Shown here in pieces: positions 1-7,453 of a DNA stretch of 64,000 nt. Position numbers and translations under genes: made by a program. The notes beneath the pieces are model-generated. The model did not search any database and had not been told where the DNA came from. It saw nothing but the letters and a program-made list of their open reading frames with translations. How positions within the stretch are numbered: position 1 is the stretch's first letter; each line of letters starts with the position of its first letter. The stretch lies in contig CAYMCQ010000012.1 in assembly GCA_964389025.1 (NCBI GenBank), positions 10,958 to 74,957 on the forward strand, given 5' to 3'. Origin of the DNA: CAYMCQ01 sp964389025 (GTDB taxonomy: Bacteria; Verrucomicrobiota; Verrucomicrobiia; Limisphaerales; CAYMCQ01).

Positions 1-882
1 AAATTCCTGGACGCGCTCCCAGTTTTCGGCAAGCGGCTTGTGATTTGGATCGCGCTTGTTCGTTTCTTTGATGAGCACAAGCGTCTTCGGATCAACGAAG
101 CGACAGATGTCGTCAATGTGGCCGTGCGTGTCATCTCCCACCGGCCCGGCGACAAGCCAGAGCACGTTCTTCACGCCGAGATATTTTTTGAACTGTTCGT
201 CGTATTCCGACTTGCTCATGCCGGGATTGCGCACCTGCACTGTCGGATGCTGATAACATTCCTCAGTCGTGAGCAACGTGCCGCGTCCGTTCACCTCGAT
301 GCCGCCGCCTTCGATCACAAAGTTTCGAGTTTCGAGTTTCGAGTTTTGAGTTTTGACTTCGCGCTGCGCATTGAACAACGGACGCTTCAAAAGTTTTGCC
401 GCGGTCTCGGGAATTTTGGTGTCGAGCTGCCAGTTTTTGTATTTCGCCCACGCGTTGAAATGAAAATGCACAATCGCAGTTTCACCGGTAGGGCCGACCT
501 GCCGGTCGGCCAGGACGCGCGGCAACGCGTCCCTACCAGAACGACGTTTGACATGAATCGGCCCGCTGTCGCGCGTCCAGCCGCGATTTGTCGGATGCAC
601 GACGAATTGCACGCGCTTCATGTCACACTTGGCGCGTTTCAGATAACTCGCAGCGAACATTGCTTCCGCCTTGCTGCGCACGAGAATGCGCACCCGTTCG
701 CCAGCGGAAATTTTCCGCACCATCTCGCCATAAACCCAGCGGATCGTGTCGAGCTTGTCCGGCCAGTCGGACTCGTTGTGCGGCCAGCCGAGCCATGTGG
801 CTTCATGTTTTTCCCACTCGGCGGGCATCGCGTAGCCGAGTTCAGCAGGTGTTTGTTCCGTGATCAGATTCAGCTTCGACAT
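1..882 (-). CDS. aguA: Agmatine deiminase (3' end outside window)
   Basis: Hydrolyses agmatine to N-carbamoylputrescine in polyamine synthesis or agmatine use. Translating the minus strand from the ATG at 882 gives 294 residues of the peptidyl-arginine deiminase fold, with family blocks EKHEATWLGWPHN, NRGWTRDSGPI, FNAWAKY, IEGGGIEVNGRGTLLTTEEC and GDDTHGHIDDICRF; the last holds the catalytic His and Asp. The active-site Cys near the C terminus lies beyond the window. Two in-frame insertions of repeat DNA interrupt it: a 51-bp palindrome (487-537) after GPIHVK and five 7-nt units (321-355) just before FVIEGGG. It is divergent from a deoxyhypusine-synthase-like gene, so both may serve polyamine metabolism. 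Family assignment is firm; whether the insertions are tolerated is inferred from the unbroken frame. Confidence 0.9.
   Translation of the reverse strand, partial: MSKLNLITEQTPAELGYAMPAEWEKHEATWLGWPHNESDWPDKLDTIRWVYGEMVRKISAGERVRILVRSKAEAMFAASYLKRAKCDMKRVQFVVHPTNRGWTRDSGPIHVKRRSGRDALPRVLADRQVGPTGETAIVHFHFNAWAKYKNWQLDTKIPETAAKLLKRPLFNAQREVKTQNSKLETRNFVIEGGGIEVNGRGTLLTTEECYQHPTVQVRNPGMSKSEYDEQFKKYLGVKNVLWLVAGPVGDDTHGHIDDICRFVDPKTLVLIKETNKRDPNHKPLAENWERVQEF
321..356. repeat. Heptad repeat array inside aguA
   Basis: Three copies of agtttcg followed by two of agttttg, an exact 7-nt period. It is read in frame by the deiminase gene on the minus strand as a polar stretch (QNSKLETRN) just before a conserved block. 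No opposed second arm is seen here. Confidence 0.75.
487..537. repeat. 51-bp palindromic element inside aguA
   Basis: Ends are ggtaggg and ccctacc, an inverted terminal pair, with two inner hairpins (gaccggcaggtc type and gacgcg/cgcgtc). The length is 51 bases, exactly 17 codons, so the agmatine deiminase frame continues through it. It has the form of a REP-like dispersed element. Confidence 0.7.
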
Positions 883-1000
883 AAATTGCGACGCGCAAGA
901 TAATTTTTCCAAAGCGAATGTCCACCTTGGTTTGAAATTCTTATTGGCATCCGCGTTTGCTTGCGTATCGTGAGCGGGCAAATTTTTCTAAAATAATTTT

Positions 1001-2212
1001 ATGGCCAGAACTGAACGTCACAAAATTCACAACCGTGAAGCCGTCGCCGAAATGCCGGAATGGATGAAGGAAAAGAACTGCCCGCACAAAAAGAAATACA
1101 TGGCGGGCAAGCGCATCCAGCCGAAGAACCTCACCGGCAAGGAAAAGCTCACCTATATGGTGGACGAGGTTTTCCTCGCCTACAATTCCGCGCGGCTCAA
1201 GGAGGCCTGCCAGTTGTTTGCGAATCGCATGCTCGACGCTGATGTGACCATCGGCATGAGCATCAGCGGCGCGCTCACGCCCGCCGGCCTCGGCTGCTCG
1301 AGCATCATCCCGCTCATCAAAGCGGGCTTCGTGGACTGGATCGTTTCCACGGGCGCGAATCTTTATCACGATCTGCACTTCGCGCTGAACTATCCGGTTC
1401 ATTCCGGCAGTTTCAAATTCGACGACACCGACCTGCGCGATAACGACCTCGTCCGCATCTATGACGTGGTGATCCCCTACTCTGACGGCTTGATGGCCAC
1501 GGACGATTTGCTGCGCGAGATGTTCATGCAGCCGGAATTTCAAAAGGAGATGGGCACGGCGGAATTGCATCATCTCATCGGCAAATACGCCGCGGAATGG
1601 GAGCGCAAGAACAAGCTCAAAGACGTTTCCGTGATGGCCGCGGCGTATCGCGCGGGCGTGCCGTGCTACACCAGTTCGCCCGGCGACTCGACCATCGGCA
1701 TGAACGTGGCGGGCGTGGAACTGCGCGGCTGCAAACTCCGGATGAACCCCAGCATTGACGTGAATGAAACCACCGGCATTGTCCTCGCAGCCAAGCGCGC
1801 GGGTGGTCGGAGCGGCGTGGTCTTGTGGGGCGGCGGCAGTCCGAAAAATTTCACGCTACAAACCGAGCCGCAGATTCAGGAAGTTCTCCGCATCAAGGAA
1901 TTTGGCCAGGACTTTTTTATTCAAGTCACCGATGCGCGACCCGACACCGGCGGTTTGAGCGGCGCGACTCCGAGCGAAGCCGTGAGCTGGGGGAAAGTTG
2001 ATCCCACGAAGCTCCCCGATGCCGTCGTTTGTTACACGGACACGACCATCGCGATGCCCATCCTTACCCACTACGCGCTGGCCAAGCACAAGCCGCGCAA
2101 GTTGAAACGCCTTTATGACCAACTTCCAAAAATCATGAAGGCATTGACGAAAGAATATTTCGCCCACAACAAGGTGAAGATGATTGATGGAAGCAATCCG
2201 GTGCTGGACTGA
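1001..2212 (+). CDS. Deoxyhypusine synthase-like protein
   Basis: A 403-residue member of the deoxyhypusine/homospermidine synthase family, NAD-dependent enzymes that move the aminobutyl group of spermidine to a protein lysine (eukaryotes, archaea) or to a free amine (some bacteria). Family blocks include [48 protein letters not shown] and [12 protein letters not shown]. The Lys of SWGK (residue 332) aligns with the catalytic Lys of the human enzyme (K329). No EF-5A/EF-P-like target gene lies nearby, so the acceptor is unknown. Divergent agmatine deiminase suggests a polyamine context. The start at 1001 follows an A/T-rich leader; no alternative looks better. Family assignment is strong, substrate unresolved. 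Confidence 0.88.
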   Translation: MARTERHKIHNREAVAEMPEWMKEKNCPHKKKYMAGKRIQPKNLTGKEKLTYMVDEVFLAYNSARLKEACQLFANRMLDADVTIGMSISGALTPAGLGCSSIIPLIKAGFVDWIVSTGANLYHDLHFALNYPVHSGSFKFDDTDLRDNDLVRIYDVVIPYSDGLMATDDLLREMFMQPEFQKEMGTAELHHLIGKYAAEWERKNKLKDVSVMAAAYRAGVPCYTSSPGDSTIGMNVAGVELRGCKLRMNPSIDVNETTGIVLAAKRAGGRSGVVLWGGGSPKNFTLQTEPQIQEVLRIKEFGQDFFIQVTDARPDTGGLSGATPSEAVSWGKVDPTKLPDAVVCYTDTTIAMPILTHYALAKHKPRKLKRLYDQLPKIMKALTKEYFAHNKVKMIDGSNPVLD

Positions 2213-2218
2213 GGCGGC

Positions 2219-3691
2219 TTATAGCTGCCTCGCCACGCGGCGGAAGTGGTAGCCGACGATGGCGAACTCGATGGCGCGCCGGAACTGTCCCGGGCGTCGC
2301 AGGAGTGTGCTCCAGAAAAACCTCCAATACGCCACCCGCCCCCGATACCAGATGCCCAGCAGCCAGAACGACTTTACGAACGCCATGAAGTCCGCCCGCG
2401 ACAGCCTCAGGCGCGACTTGGTTGATTGGTGGTGCTGGAGGAATGTCCGCACCCGCTGATAATAGGCTTTTGGCTCGTAGAGTTTCTTCATCAGATCGCG
2501 ATAACCGGATTGGAGAAATTCGCGATTCAACTTCGGTTTGAAGTTCAACGCTGCTTCGGTGTTATTGCCCGTGCTCTCGGTTTCCAACCGGCCCTCGTGC
2601 TTGAGCCGCTGCCACAACCGCGTCTGCGGCAGCGCGGTGAGCAATCCCACCATCGCCGTCACCACGCCCGAATGTTGGATGAACTCAAACTGCCGCTTGA
2701 AGATGTCTGGCTTGTCGCTGTCGAAACCAACGATGAATCCGCCCATGACCTCCAGCCCGCGCTGTTGCAACGTCCGCACGGCGGCGACCAGATCGCGTCC
2801 GCGGTTCTGGAGTTTGTGACACTCCTCCAACGCCTCAGCCGATGGCGTCTCGATGCCGACAAACACCTTCGAGAAGCCGGCCTCCACCATCAGCGCGCAC
2901 AACTCCGCGTCATCGGCGAGATTCACAGACGCCTCCGTCAGAAAGCCCATCTGCGGCCGCGTGCGGCGACGCCACTCAATCAACTCATGCAGCAATACCC
3001 GCGTCCGCCGCTTGTCGCCGATGAAATTGTCATCCACAACGAACACCATCTCCTTCCAGCCGCGCTCGCGCAGCGCCTCCAGTTCCGCGACCAGTTGCCC
3101 CGGCGTTTTGGTGCGCGGCACGCGGCCATTCATCACGATGATGTCGCAAAACTCACAGTCATACGGGCAGCCGCGCGAGAATTGCACAGCCATCGTCACA
3201 TAGTCCCGGAAATCCACCAGGTCCCAGCGCGGCACCGGTGTTTGTTCCAGGCTTGGCCAGCGGGCCGCCCGATAAATGCTCCGCAAGCAACCGTTCCGAA
3301 TGTCCTCGACCACCTGCGGCATCACTTCCTCGGCTTCGCCCAGGACGAAGTGCTGGATTTCCGGAAATGCCTCGTGCCCCGTGGTGAACAGCGGCCCGCC
3401 GGCGATCACGCGTTTGCCAAACGCCGCGCATCGCGCCGCGATATTTCGCACCGATTCCTTGTGCACGATCATCGCGCTGATCATCACGTAATCCGCCCAG
3501 CGCAGGTCATCGTCCTTGAGCCGCGTCACGTTTTTGTCCACGACGCGGAGTTGCCAGTCGCGCGGGAGCATGGCGGCCACGGTGAGCAACCCCAGCGGCG
3601 GGAATGCGGCCTTCTTGGCAACAAACCTCAGCACGTGCTTGAAACTCCAGAACGTGTCGGGCGTTTGCGGACTGACCAAAAGTATTTTCAC
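2219..3691 (-). CDS. B12-binding-type radical SAM protein with DUF4070-like tail
   Basis: A 490-residue radical SAM enzyme: an N-terminal cobalamin-binding-like Rossmann domain (about 1-135), a radical SAM core with the cluster motif CPYDCEFC (Cys 175, 179, 182), and a C-terminal region of the DUF4070 type. The opening KILLVSPQTPDTFWSFKHVL and this layout resemble the group containing the hopanoid methylase HpnP, but I cannot assign a substrate. I see no clear DxHxxG cobalamin-ligand motif in the N-terminal domain. It starts with GTG, whose bases overlap the stop of the upstream miaA remnant (GTGA), suggesting translational coupling to a now broken gene. No hopanoid genes are in view. Confidence 0.8.
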   Translation of the reverse strand: MKILLVSPQTPDTFWSFKHVLRFVAKKAAFPPLGLLTVAAMLPRDWQLRVVDKNVTRLKDDDLRWADYVMISAMIVHKESVRNIAARCAAFGKRVIAGGPLFTTGHEAFPEIQHFVLGEAEEVMPQVVEDIRNGCLRSIYRAARWPSLEQTPVPRWDLVDFRDYVTMAVQFSRGCPYDCEFCDIIVMNGRVPRTKTPGQLVAELEALRERGWKEMVFVVDDNFIGDKRRTRVLLHELIEWRRRTRPQMGFLTEASVNLADDAELCALMVEAGFSKVFVGIETPSAEALEECHKLQNRGRDLVAAVRTLQQRGLEVMGGFIVGFDSDKPDIFKRQFEFIQHSGVVTAMVGLLTALPQTRLWQRLKHEGRLETESTGNNTEAALNFKPKLNREFLQSGYRDLMKKLYEPKAYYQRVRTFLQHHQSTKSRLRLSRADFMAFVKSFWLLGIWYRGRVAYWRFFWSTLLRRPGQFRRAIEFAIVGYHFRRVARQL

Positions 3692-4205
3692 TCTAAAAGG
3701 GTTGTGAGTTGCCGCAAGATTTCTTTCAGTGATTCCTCTTGCTTCAACTCAATCCACTCCAACTCCAACTGCCGCTGAAACCACGCCATCTGCCGCTTGG
3801 CAAACTGGCGAGTGCGGATTTTCACCAGTTCGATCGTTTCTTCCAGCCTCGAAAGCTTTCTGGGTTCGCCGCGGAAATGTTCGACGACCTGCCGGTAGCC
3901 GAGCGATTGCATCGCGGTTTTGTTTTCGGCTAGGCCGCGTTTCAAAAGTTTTTCCGTCTCGGCAACGAGGCCGTCGCGGAACATTTTGTCAACGCTGGCA
4001 TCGATTCTTTCATGCAACTCGGCGGCGGAGCAAGTAAATCCTTTGAGCGCTGATAGCCGATAGCCACCCGATGGTTGAAGGCAGCCCATCGGCGATTGGC
4101 TATTGCCGATCGTTTCCAATCCGAACGCTGTTCGGAAAATCGTTTGCCAGTCAGTCGAATCACTTCGATAGCACGGATGACGCGCGCGGATTTTGGCGCA
4201 CTCAT
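3688..4205 (-). pseudogene. miaA: miaA remnant (tRNA dimethylallyltransferase), truncated and frameshifted
   Basis: MiaA prenylates A37 of tRNAs reading UNN codons. Only the C-terminal half remains. The first frame, from 4205, reads ARVIRAIEVIRLTGKRFSEQ, the MiaA block that normally lies near residue 160. After a degenerate 7-nt repeat (4048-4112) the homology continues in another frame with AELHERIDASVDKMF, SLGYRQVVEHF and IRTRQFAKRQMAWFQRQ, ending at 3688. The N-terminal P-loop half is absent: thrC abuts directly, its stop overlapping the first ATG here (ATGA). As drawn it cannot encode a working enzyme. A complete miaA may exist elsewhere; alternatively an assembly error at the repeat explains the shift, but not the missing N terminus. 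Confidence 0.8.
4048..4112. repeat. Heptad inverted array in miaA remnant
   Basis: Degenerate 7-nt units in two opposed arms: ctgatagccgatagccaccc on one side and catcggcgattggctattg on the other, around gatggttgaaggcagc. It coincides with the change of reading frame in the miaA remnant. Confidence 0.65.
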
Positions 4206-5557
4206 TTCGATGCGTGTTTCTCGATCAAATATTTCCTAAACGCCTCGTAATCCGCACCCATCCGGTCAAAGTCCTCCGGCATTTTATTCGTGGCCTCCAT
4301 AGCAGGAGGGATGTCCGGTGACCAGCCCATCATCCTTTCAATCTCTTCCGGGAACTTCGCCGGGTTCGCGGTTTCGAGAATCACAGCGGGCAAATCTTTG
4401 GGCGATTCCGTTTCCAGCCAGTCTTGAAAGCCGCGCCACGCAACTGCGCCGTGCGGTTCAAGCAGCAATTGGTATTTGTCCCAGACTTCCCGGATCGTCG
4501 CGCGCGTGCGTTCGTCGGAAATCGAACTGGAAAACAAATCGCGGCGCATCGCGGCAAGGTCGGGCATCTGATGAATCCTGCCGGTCTCGTCCATCCGTCC
4601 GCCATAAACGGCCACGAGCCGCGCTAGATTGCTCGGATGGCCGACGTTCATCGCGTTCGAGACCGAGTTGCGCGAGGGCACGACTTTTTCATAAATGCCG
4701 TTCGCGAGAAAACGCGGGAATGCATCGTTGTCGTTGACCGATGCCACGATTTTCTTGATCGGCAAACCCATTTGCTTCGCGACGACTGCGCCCATCATGT
4801 CGCCGAAATTCCCGCTCGGCACAGAAAAGACAATCGGTTCGCCGGGTTTCGCAAGTCGCGATGCCGCGTAGAAATAATAAACACTCTGCGGCAGCAAGCG
4901 TCCGATGTTGATCGAGTTTGCCGACGAAAGAGGAATATGTTTCAGCGCTGGATCACTGAACCCGCGTTTCACGATCGCCTGGCAGTCGTCGAACTTGCCG
5001 TCAATCGCCACGGTGCGGACGTTGTCGCGCAGCGTCGTCATCAGCTTGCGCTGGCTCGCGCTGACTTCATCCATCGGAAACAGCACGATGACGCGGATGC
5101 CCGGCACGTTATGAAACGCGTGCGCCACCGCCGCGCCGGTGTCGCCGCTCGTGGCGGTGAGGATGGTGAGTTGCTTTCCGTCCTCGCGCAGAAATTTTCC
5201 CATGAGCCGCGCCATCATCTGCGCGGCGAAATCCTTGAACGACGCCGTCGGCCCCTGATCCAGCCGCATGACATGAACGCGTTCATAAATTTTTTCAAGC
5301 GGGATGGGAAAGTTGTAAATCTCCCGGCAAATCGCGGCAAGCGTGGTCGGTTCAATCACGCCTTCGGCGAATTTTGAAACAACGCGGAACGCGATTTCGT
5401 GATAGGGCAATTTCGCGAACGCAGCGATTTCTTCGGGCGAGAGCTGTGGAAACTTTTCTGGAAAATAAAGTCCGCGGTCCGGCGCTTGCCCGGTCAGCAG
5501 CGCCTCGCGCAAGCCAACGCTTGGCGATTGCTGATTGGTGCTGCGAAAAAGGAGCAT
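4202..5557 (-). CDS. thrC: Threonine synthase
   Basis: PLP enzyme converting O-phosphohomoserine to threonine. At 451 residues it is normal length for the class with an N-terminal extension. The PLP lysine lies in GPTASFKDF (K108); further blocks are TILTATSGDTGAAVAHAF, VPSGNFGDMMGA and AMNVGHPSNLARL. It lies 21 bases downstream of hom on the same strand, so the two form a hom-thrC threonine operon. The N terminus (STNQQSPSVGL) is encoded by weak 7-nt units around 5521-5541, so the first dozen residues may be repeat-derived. The stop overlaps the ATG of the miaA remnant. Confidence 0.95.
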   Translation of the reverse strand: MLLFRSTNQQSPSVGLREALLTGQAPDRGLYFPEKFPQLSPEEIAAFAKLPYHEIAFRVVSKFAEGVIEPTTLAAICREIYNFPIPLEKIYERVHVMRLDQGPTASFKDFAAQMMARLMGKFLREDGKQLTILTATSGDTGAAVAHAFHNVPGIRVIVLFPMDEVSASQRKLMTTLRDNVRTVAIDGKFDDCQAIVKRGFSDPALKHIPLSSANSINIGRLLPQSVYYFYAASRLAKPGEPIVFSVPSGNFGDMMGAVVAKQMGLPIKKIVASVNDNDAFPRFLANGIYEKVVPSRNSVSNAMNVGHPSNLARLVAVYGGRMDETGRIHQMPDLAAMRRDLFSSSISDERTRATIREVWDKYQLLLEPHGAVAWRGFQDWLETESPKDLPAVILETANPAKFPEEIERMMGWSPDIPPAMEATNKMPEDFDRMGADYEAFRKYLIEKHASK

Positions 5558-5578
5558 TTCAAAGGTTGCGCGAAATCT

Positions 5579-6922
5579 TCATTCGAAAGTTTCCACACGA
5601 ATCATCGTCGGCTTGCTTTTCACGGTCGGCAATTCGCCGATGGCTTTGAGCGCGCGAGTCATGGCGGAATTCGGCGCGGCGTGGGTCATCAAAATCAGCG
5701 GCACACTTTCGCCTTCGTGGCCTTCGGGTTGAATGACGGAGGCAATGCCGATGTTGCTGTCGCCGAGAATGGCGGAAACTTTTGCGAGCACGCCGGGCTT
5801 GTCCACAATGTTCAGCCGGACAAAATAGCGCGAGACAATTTCATCAATCGGCAGGACTGCGCCGTTGCGTTCGTGCGGAACGAATGGAGGAACGCGATGT
5901 TTGGTTCCGAATTTCAAATCAAGCGCGGCATCGGCAAAATCACTCAACACCGCGCTGGCCGTCGCGTCTTTGCCTGCGCCGCGACCGTAAAACAACGTGT
6001 CGCCGACGATGTCGCCGCGAGCGAAAACAGCGTTGAAGACTTGGTTGACGCTGGCGAGGACGTGCGAATTCGGAATAAGCGCAGGATAAACCGACACTTG
6101 CACTTCTGACTTCCTGCCCTCCGCAAGGCTTCTGGAGGCGGGCTGACCTCTGACTTCTGACTTCTTCACGATGCCGAGTAGCTTGATCGTGTAGCCGAGT
6201 TGATTCGCAGACTTGATGTCGGTCTGCGAAATCGCGCGGATGCCCTCGACGTAAATTTCGTTCGGATTCACCCAGAAGCCGTGCGCGAGCGAGGCGAGGA
6301 TTCCGATTTTGTGCAGTGAATCGTGGCCGTCAATGTCGAGGTCGGGCGGCGTTTCAGCGTAGCCTTGCTTCTGCGCGTCCTTAAGCACGGCGTCGAACTC
6401 CGCGCCTTCAAGTTTCATCCGTGTCAAAATGTAATTACAAGTTCCGTTGACGATGCCGTAGAGGTGCGTGATGCGGTTGCCGACAAAACCTTCGCGTAAA
6501 GATTTGATGATCGGGATGCCGCCGCAAACGCTGGCTTCGTAATAGAGATTTGTTCCGTGCTTCTGCGCTGTTTCAAAAAGTTCCTCGCCGTGCGCGGACA
6601 ACAAAGCTTTGTTCGCGGTCACGACGGGCTTGCCGAGCTTGAGGACGGTCAAAATCATTTCGCGCGCGAGGGTCACGCCGCCGGCAAGTTCGGCGACGAT
6701 TTGCACTTCGGGATCGTTGACGACGCTTTTCCAGTCGGTGCTCATCAACGATTGCGGAATCTCATACGGGCGCGGTTCGTCGAACGCCTTGACGGCGATT
6801 TTGCGGACGGCGATTTTCACGCCGATGCGCGAAGCCATGAGGTCGCCGTTGAGCTGGAGCGCGTGGAAAACGCCGCTGCCCACCGTGCCGCCGCCGATCA
6901 TTCCGAGGTTCACTTGCTGCAT
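5579..6922 (-). CDS. hom: Homoserine dehydrogenase
   Basis: Reduces aspartate semialdehyde to homoserine. I place the start at the ATG at 6922 (MQQVNLGMIGGGTVGSG), since the Rossmann glycine motif follows directly; an in-frame upstream extension to 7060 has no homology. That gives 447 residues: NAD(P)-binding domain, catalytic domain (VVTANKALLSAHG, CGGIPIIKSL, GIVNGTCNYILT, DPPDLDIDG-type block with D and K residues), and a C-terminal ACT domain (RLNIVDKPGVLAKVSAIL). An in-frame insertion of repeat DNA (6102-6168) adds about 22 residues, KKSEVRGQPASRS onwards, between GIV and VSVYPALIP. It is the first gene of the hom-thrC pair. Confidence 0.94.
   Translation of the reverse strand: MQQVNLGMIGGGTVGSGVFHALQLNGDLMASRIGVKIAVRKIAVKAFDEPRPYEIPQSLMSTDWKSVVNDPEVQIVAELAGGVTLAREMILTVLKLGKPVVTANKALLSAHGEELFETAQKHGTNLYYEASVCGGIPIIKSLREGFVGNRITHLYGIVNGTCNYILTRMKLEGAEFDAVLKDAQKQGYAETPPDLDIDGHDSLHKIGILASLAHGFWVNPNEIYVEGIRAISQTDIKSANQLGYTIKLLGIVKKSEVRGQPASRSLAEGRKSEVQVSVYPALIPNSHVLASVNQVFNAVFARGDIVGDTLFYGRGAGKDATASAVLSDFADAALDLKFGTKHRVPPFVPHERNGAVLPIDEIVSRYFVRLNIVDKPGVLAKVSAILGDSNIGIASVIQPEGHEGESVPLILMTHAAPNSAMTRALKAIGELPTVKSKPTMIRVETFE
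6102..6168. repeat. Heptad inverted element inside hom
   Basis: A left arm (acttctgacttcc) and right arm (gacctctgacttctgacttc) of 7-nt units flank a small hairpin (ccctcc...ggaggcggg). The homoserine dehydrogenase frame stays open through it. Confidence 0.7.
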
Positions 6923-6987
6923 ATCGGGCGCAAAGATTGCAGAGATTGTGCGCGGCGGACAATTTAATTTTAGCGCAGAGAACGCGA

Positions 6988-7008
6988 GGACGACTCTCCA
7001 AGTCGTCC
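6988..7008. repeat. Short hairpin ggacgact/agtcgtcc
   Basis: A perfect 8-bp stem with a 5-base loop just upstream of the acylase relic and about 65 bases upstream of hom (opposite strand). It could be a dispersed-repeat relic or a structure in the hom leader region; the sequence alone cannot decide. Confidence 0.45.
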
Positions 7009-7034
7009 GCCCGACTCCGAACCAGTCGCGCAAT

Positions 7035-7361
7035 AAGATTCTCTGGGACGCCTGGGGCATTCCACATATTTACGCCAAAGAAGCGACGAGGCTCTTTCAT
7101 GGCTTCGGTTGGGCGCAAGCGCAGAGCCACGGCAACCTGATACTCCGCCTCCACGGGCAGGCGCGCGGACGCGCCGCGAAATATTGGAGAGGGGATTATC
7201 TCGATTCTGATCGGTGGGTTCGCGCGATGGGAATCCCCCGTCGCGCCGAGGAATGGTATCAGGCGCAATCCCCGGAATTCGGCAACTACCTGGACGCTTT
7301 TGCTGAAGGCATCAATTATTACGGCACAAACTATCCCGGCCAAATCAGTGACGACGTCAAA
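7035..7361 (+). pseudogene. Penicillin-acylase family relic (N-terminal fragment)
   Basis: The plus strand here encodes KILWDAWGIPHIYAKEATRL, GFGWAQAQSHGNLILRLHGQ and LDAFAEGINYY, the start of the A chain of Ntn-hydrolase acylases. There is no convincing start codon or signal peptide, the frame loses homology after about 109 residues (near ISDDVK), and the catalytic Ser region is absent. It is a decayed fragment. A complete but only distantly similar acylase lies at 24498-26780. Confidence 0.75.
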
Positions 7362-7453
7362 ATTTCGCGGTGCGGCTTTACCCTTTCCAGCCAACACTGT
7401 CAGACCTATACTGCGCACACGAAGACCGGCGGACATGATTTCGGCCTTCAACC

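Noticed and set aside
2426..3778. Long plus-strand frame opposite the radical SAM gene
   Set aside because: Composition is that of an antisense shadow; the minus strand has the complete CxxxCxxC enzyme.
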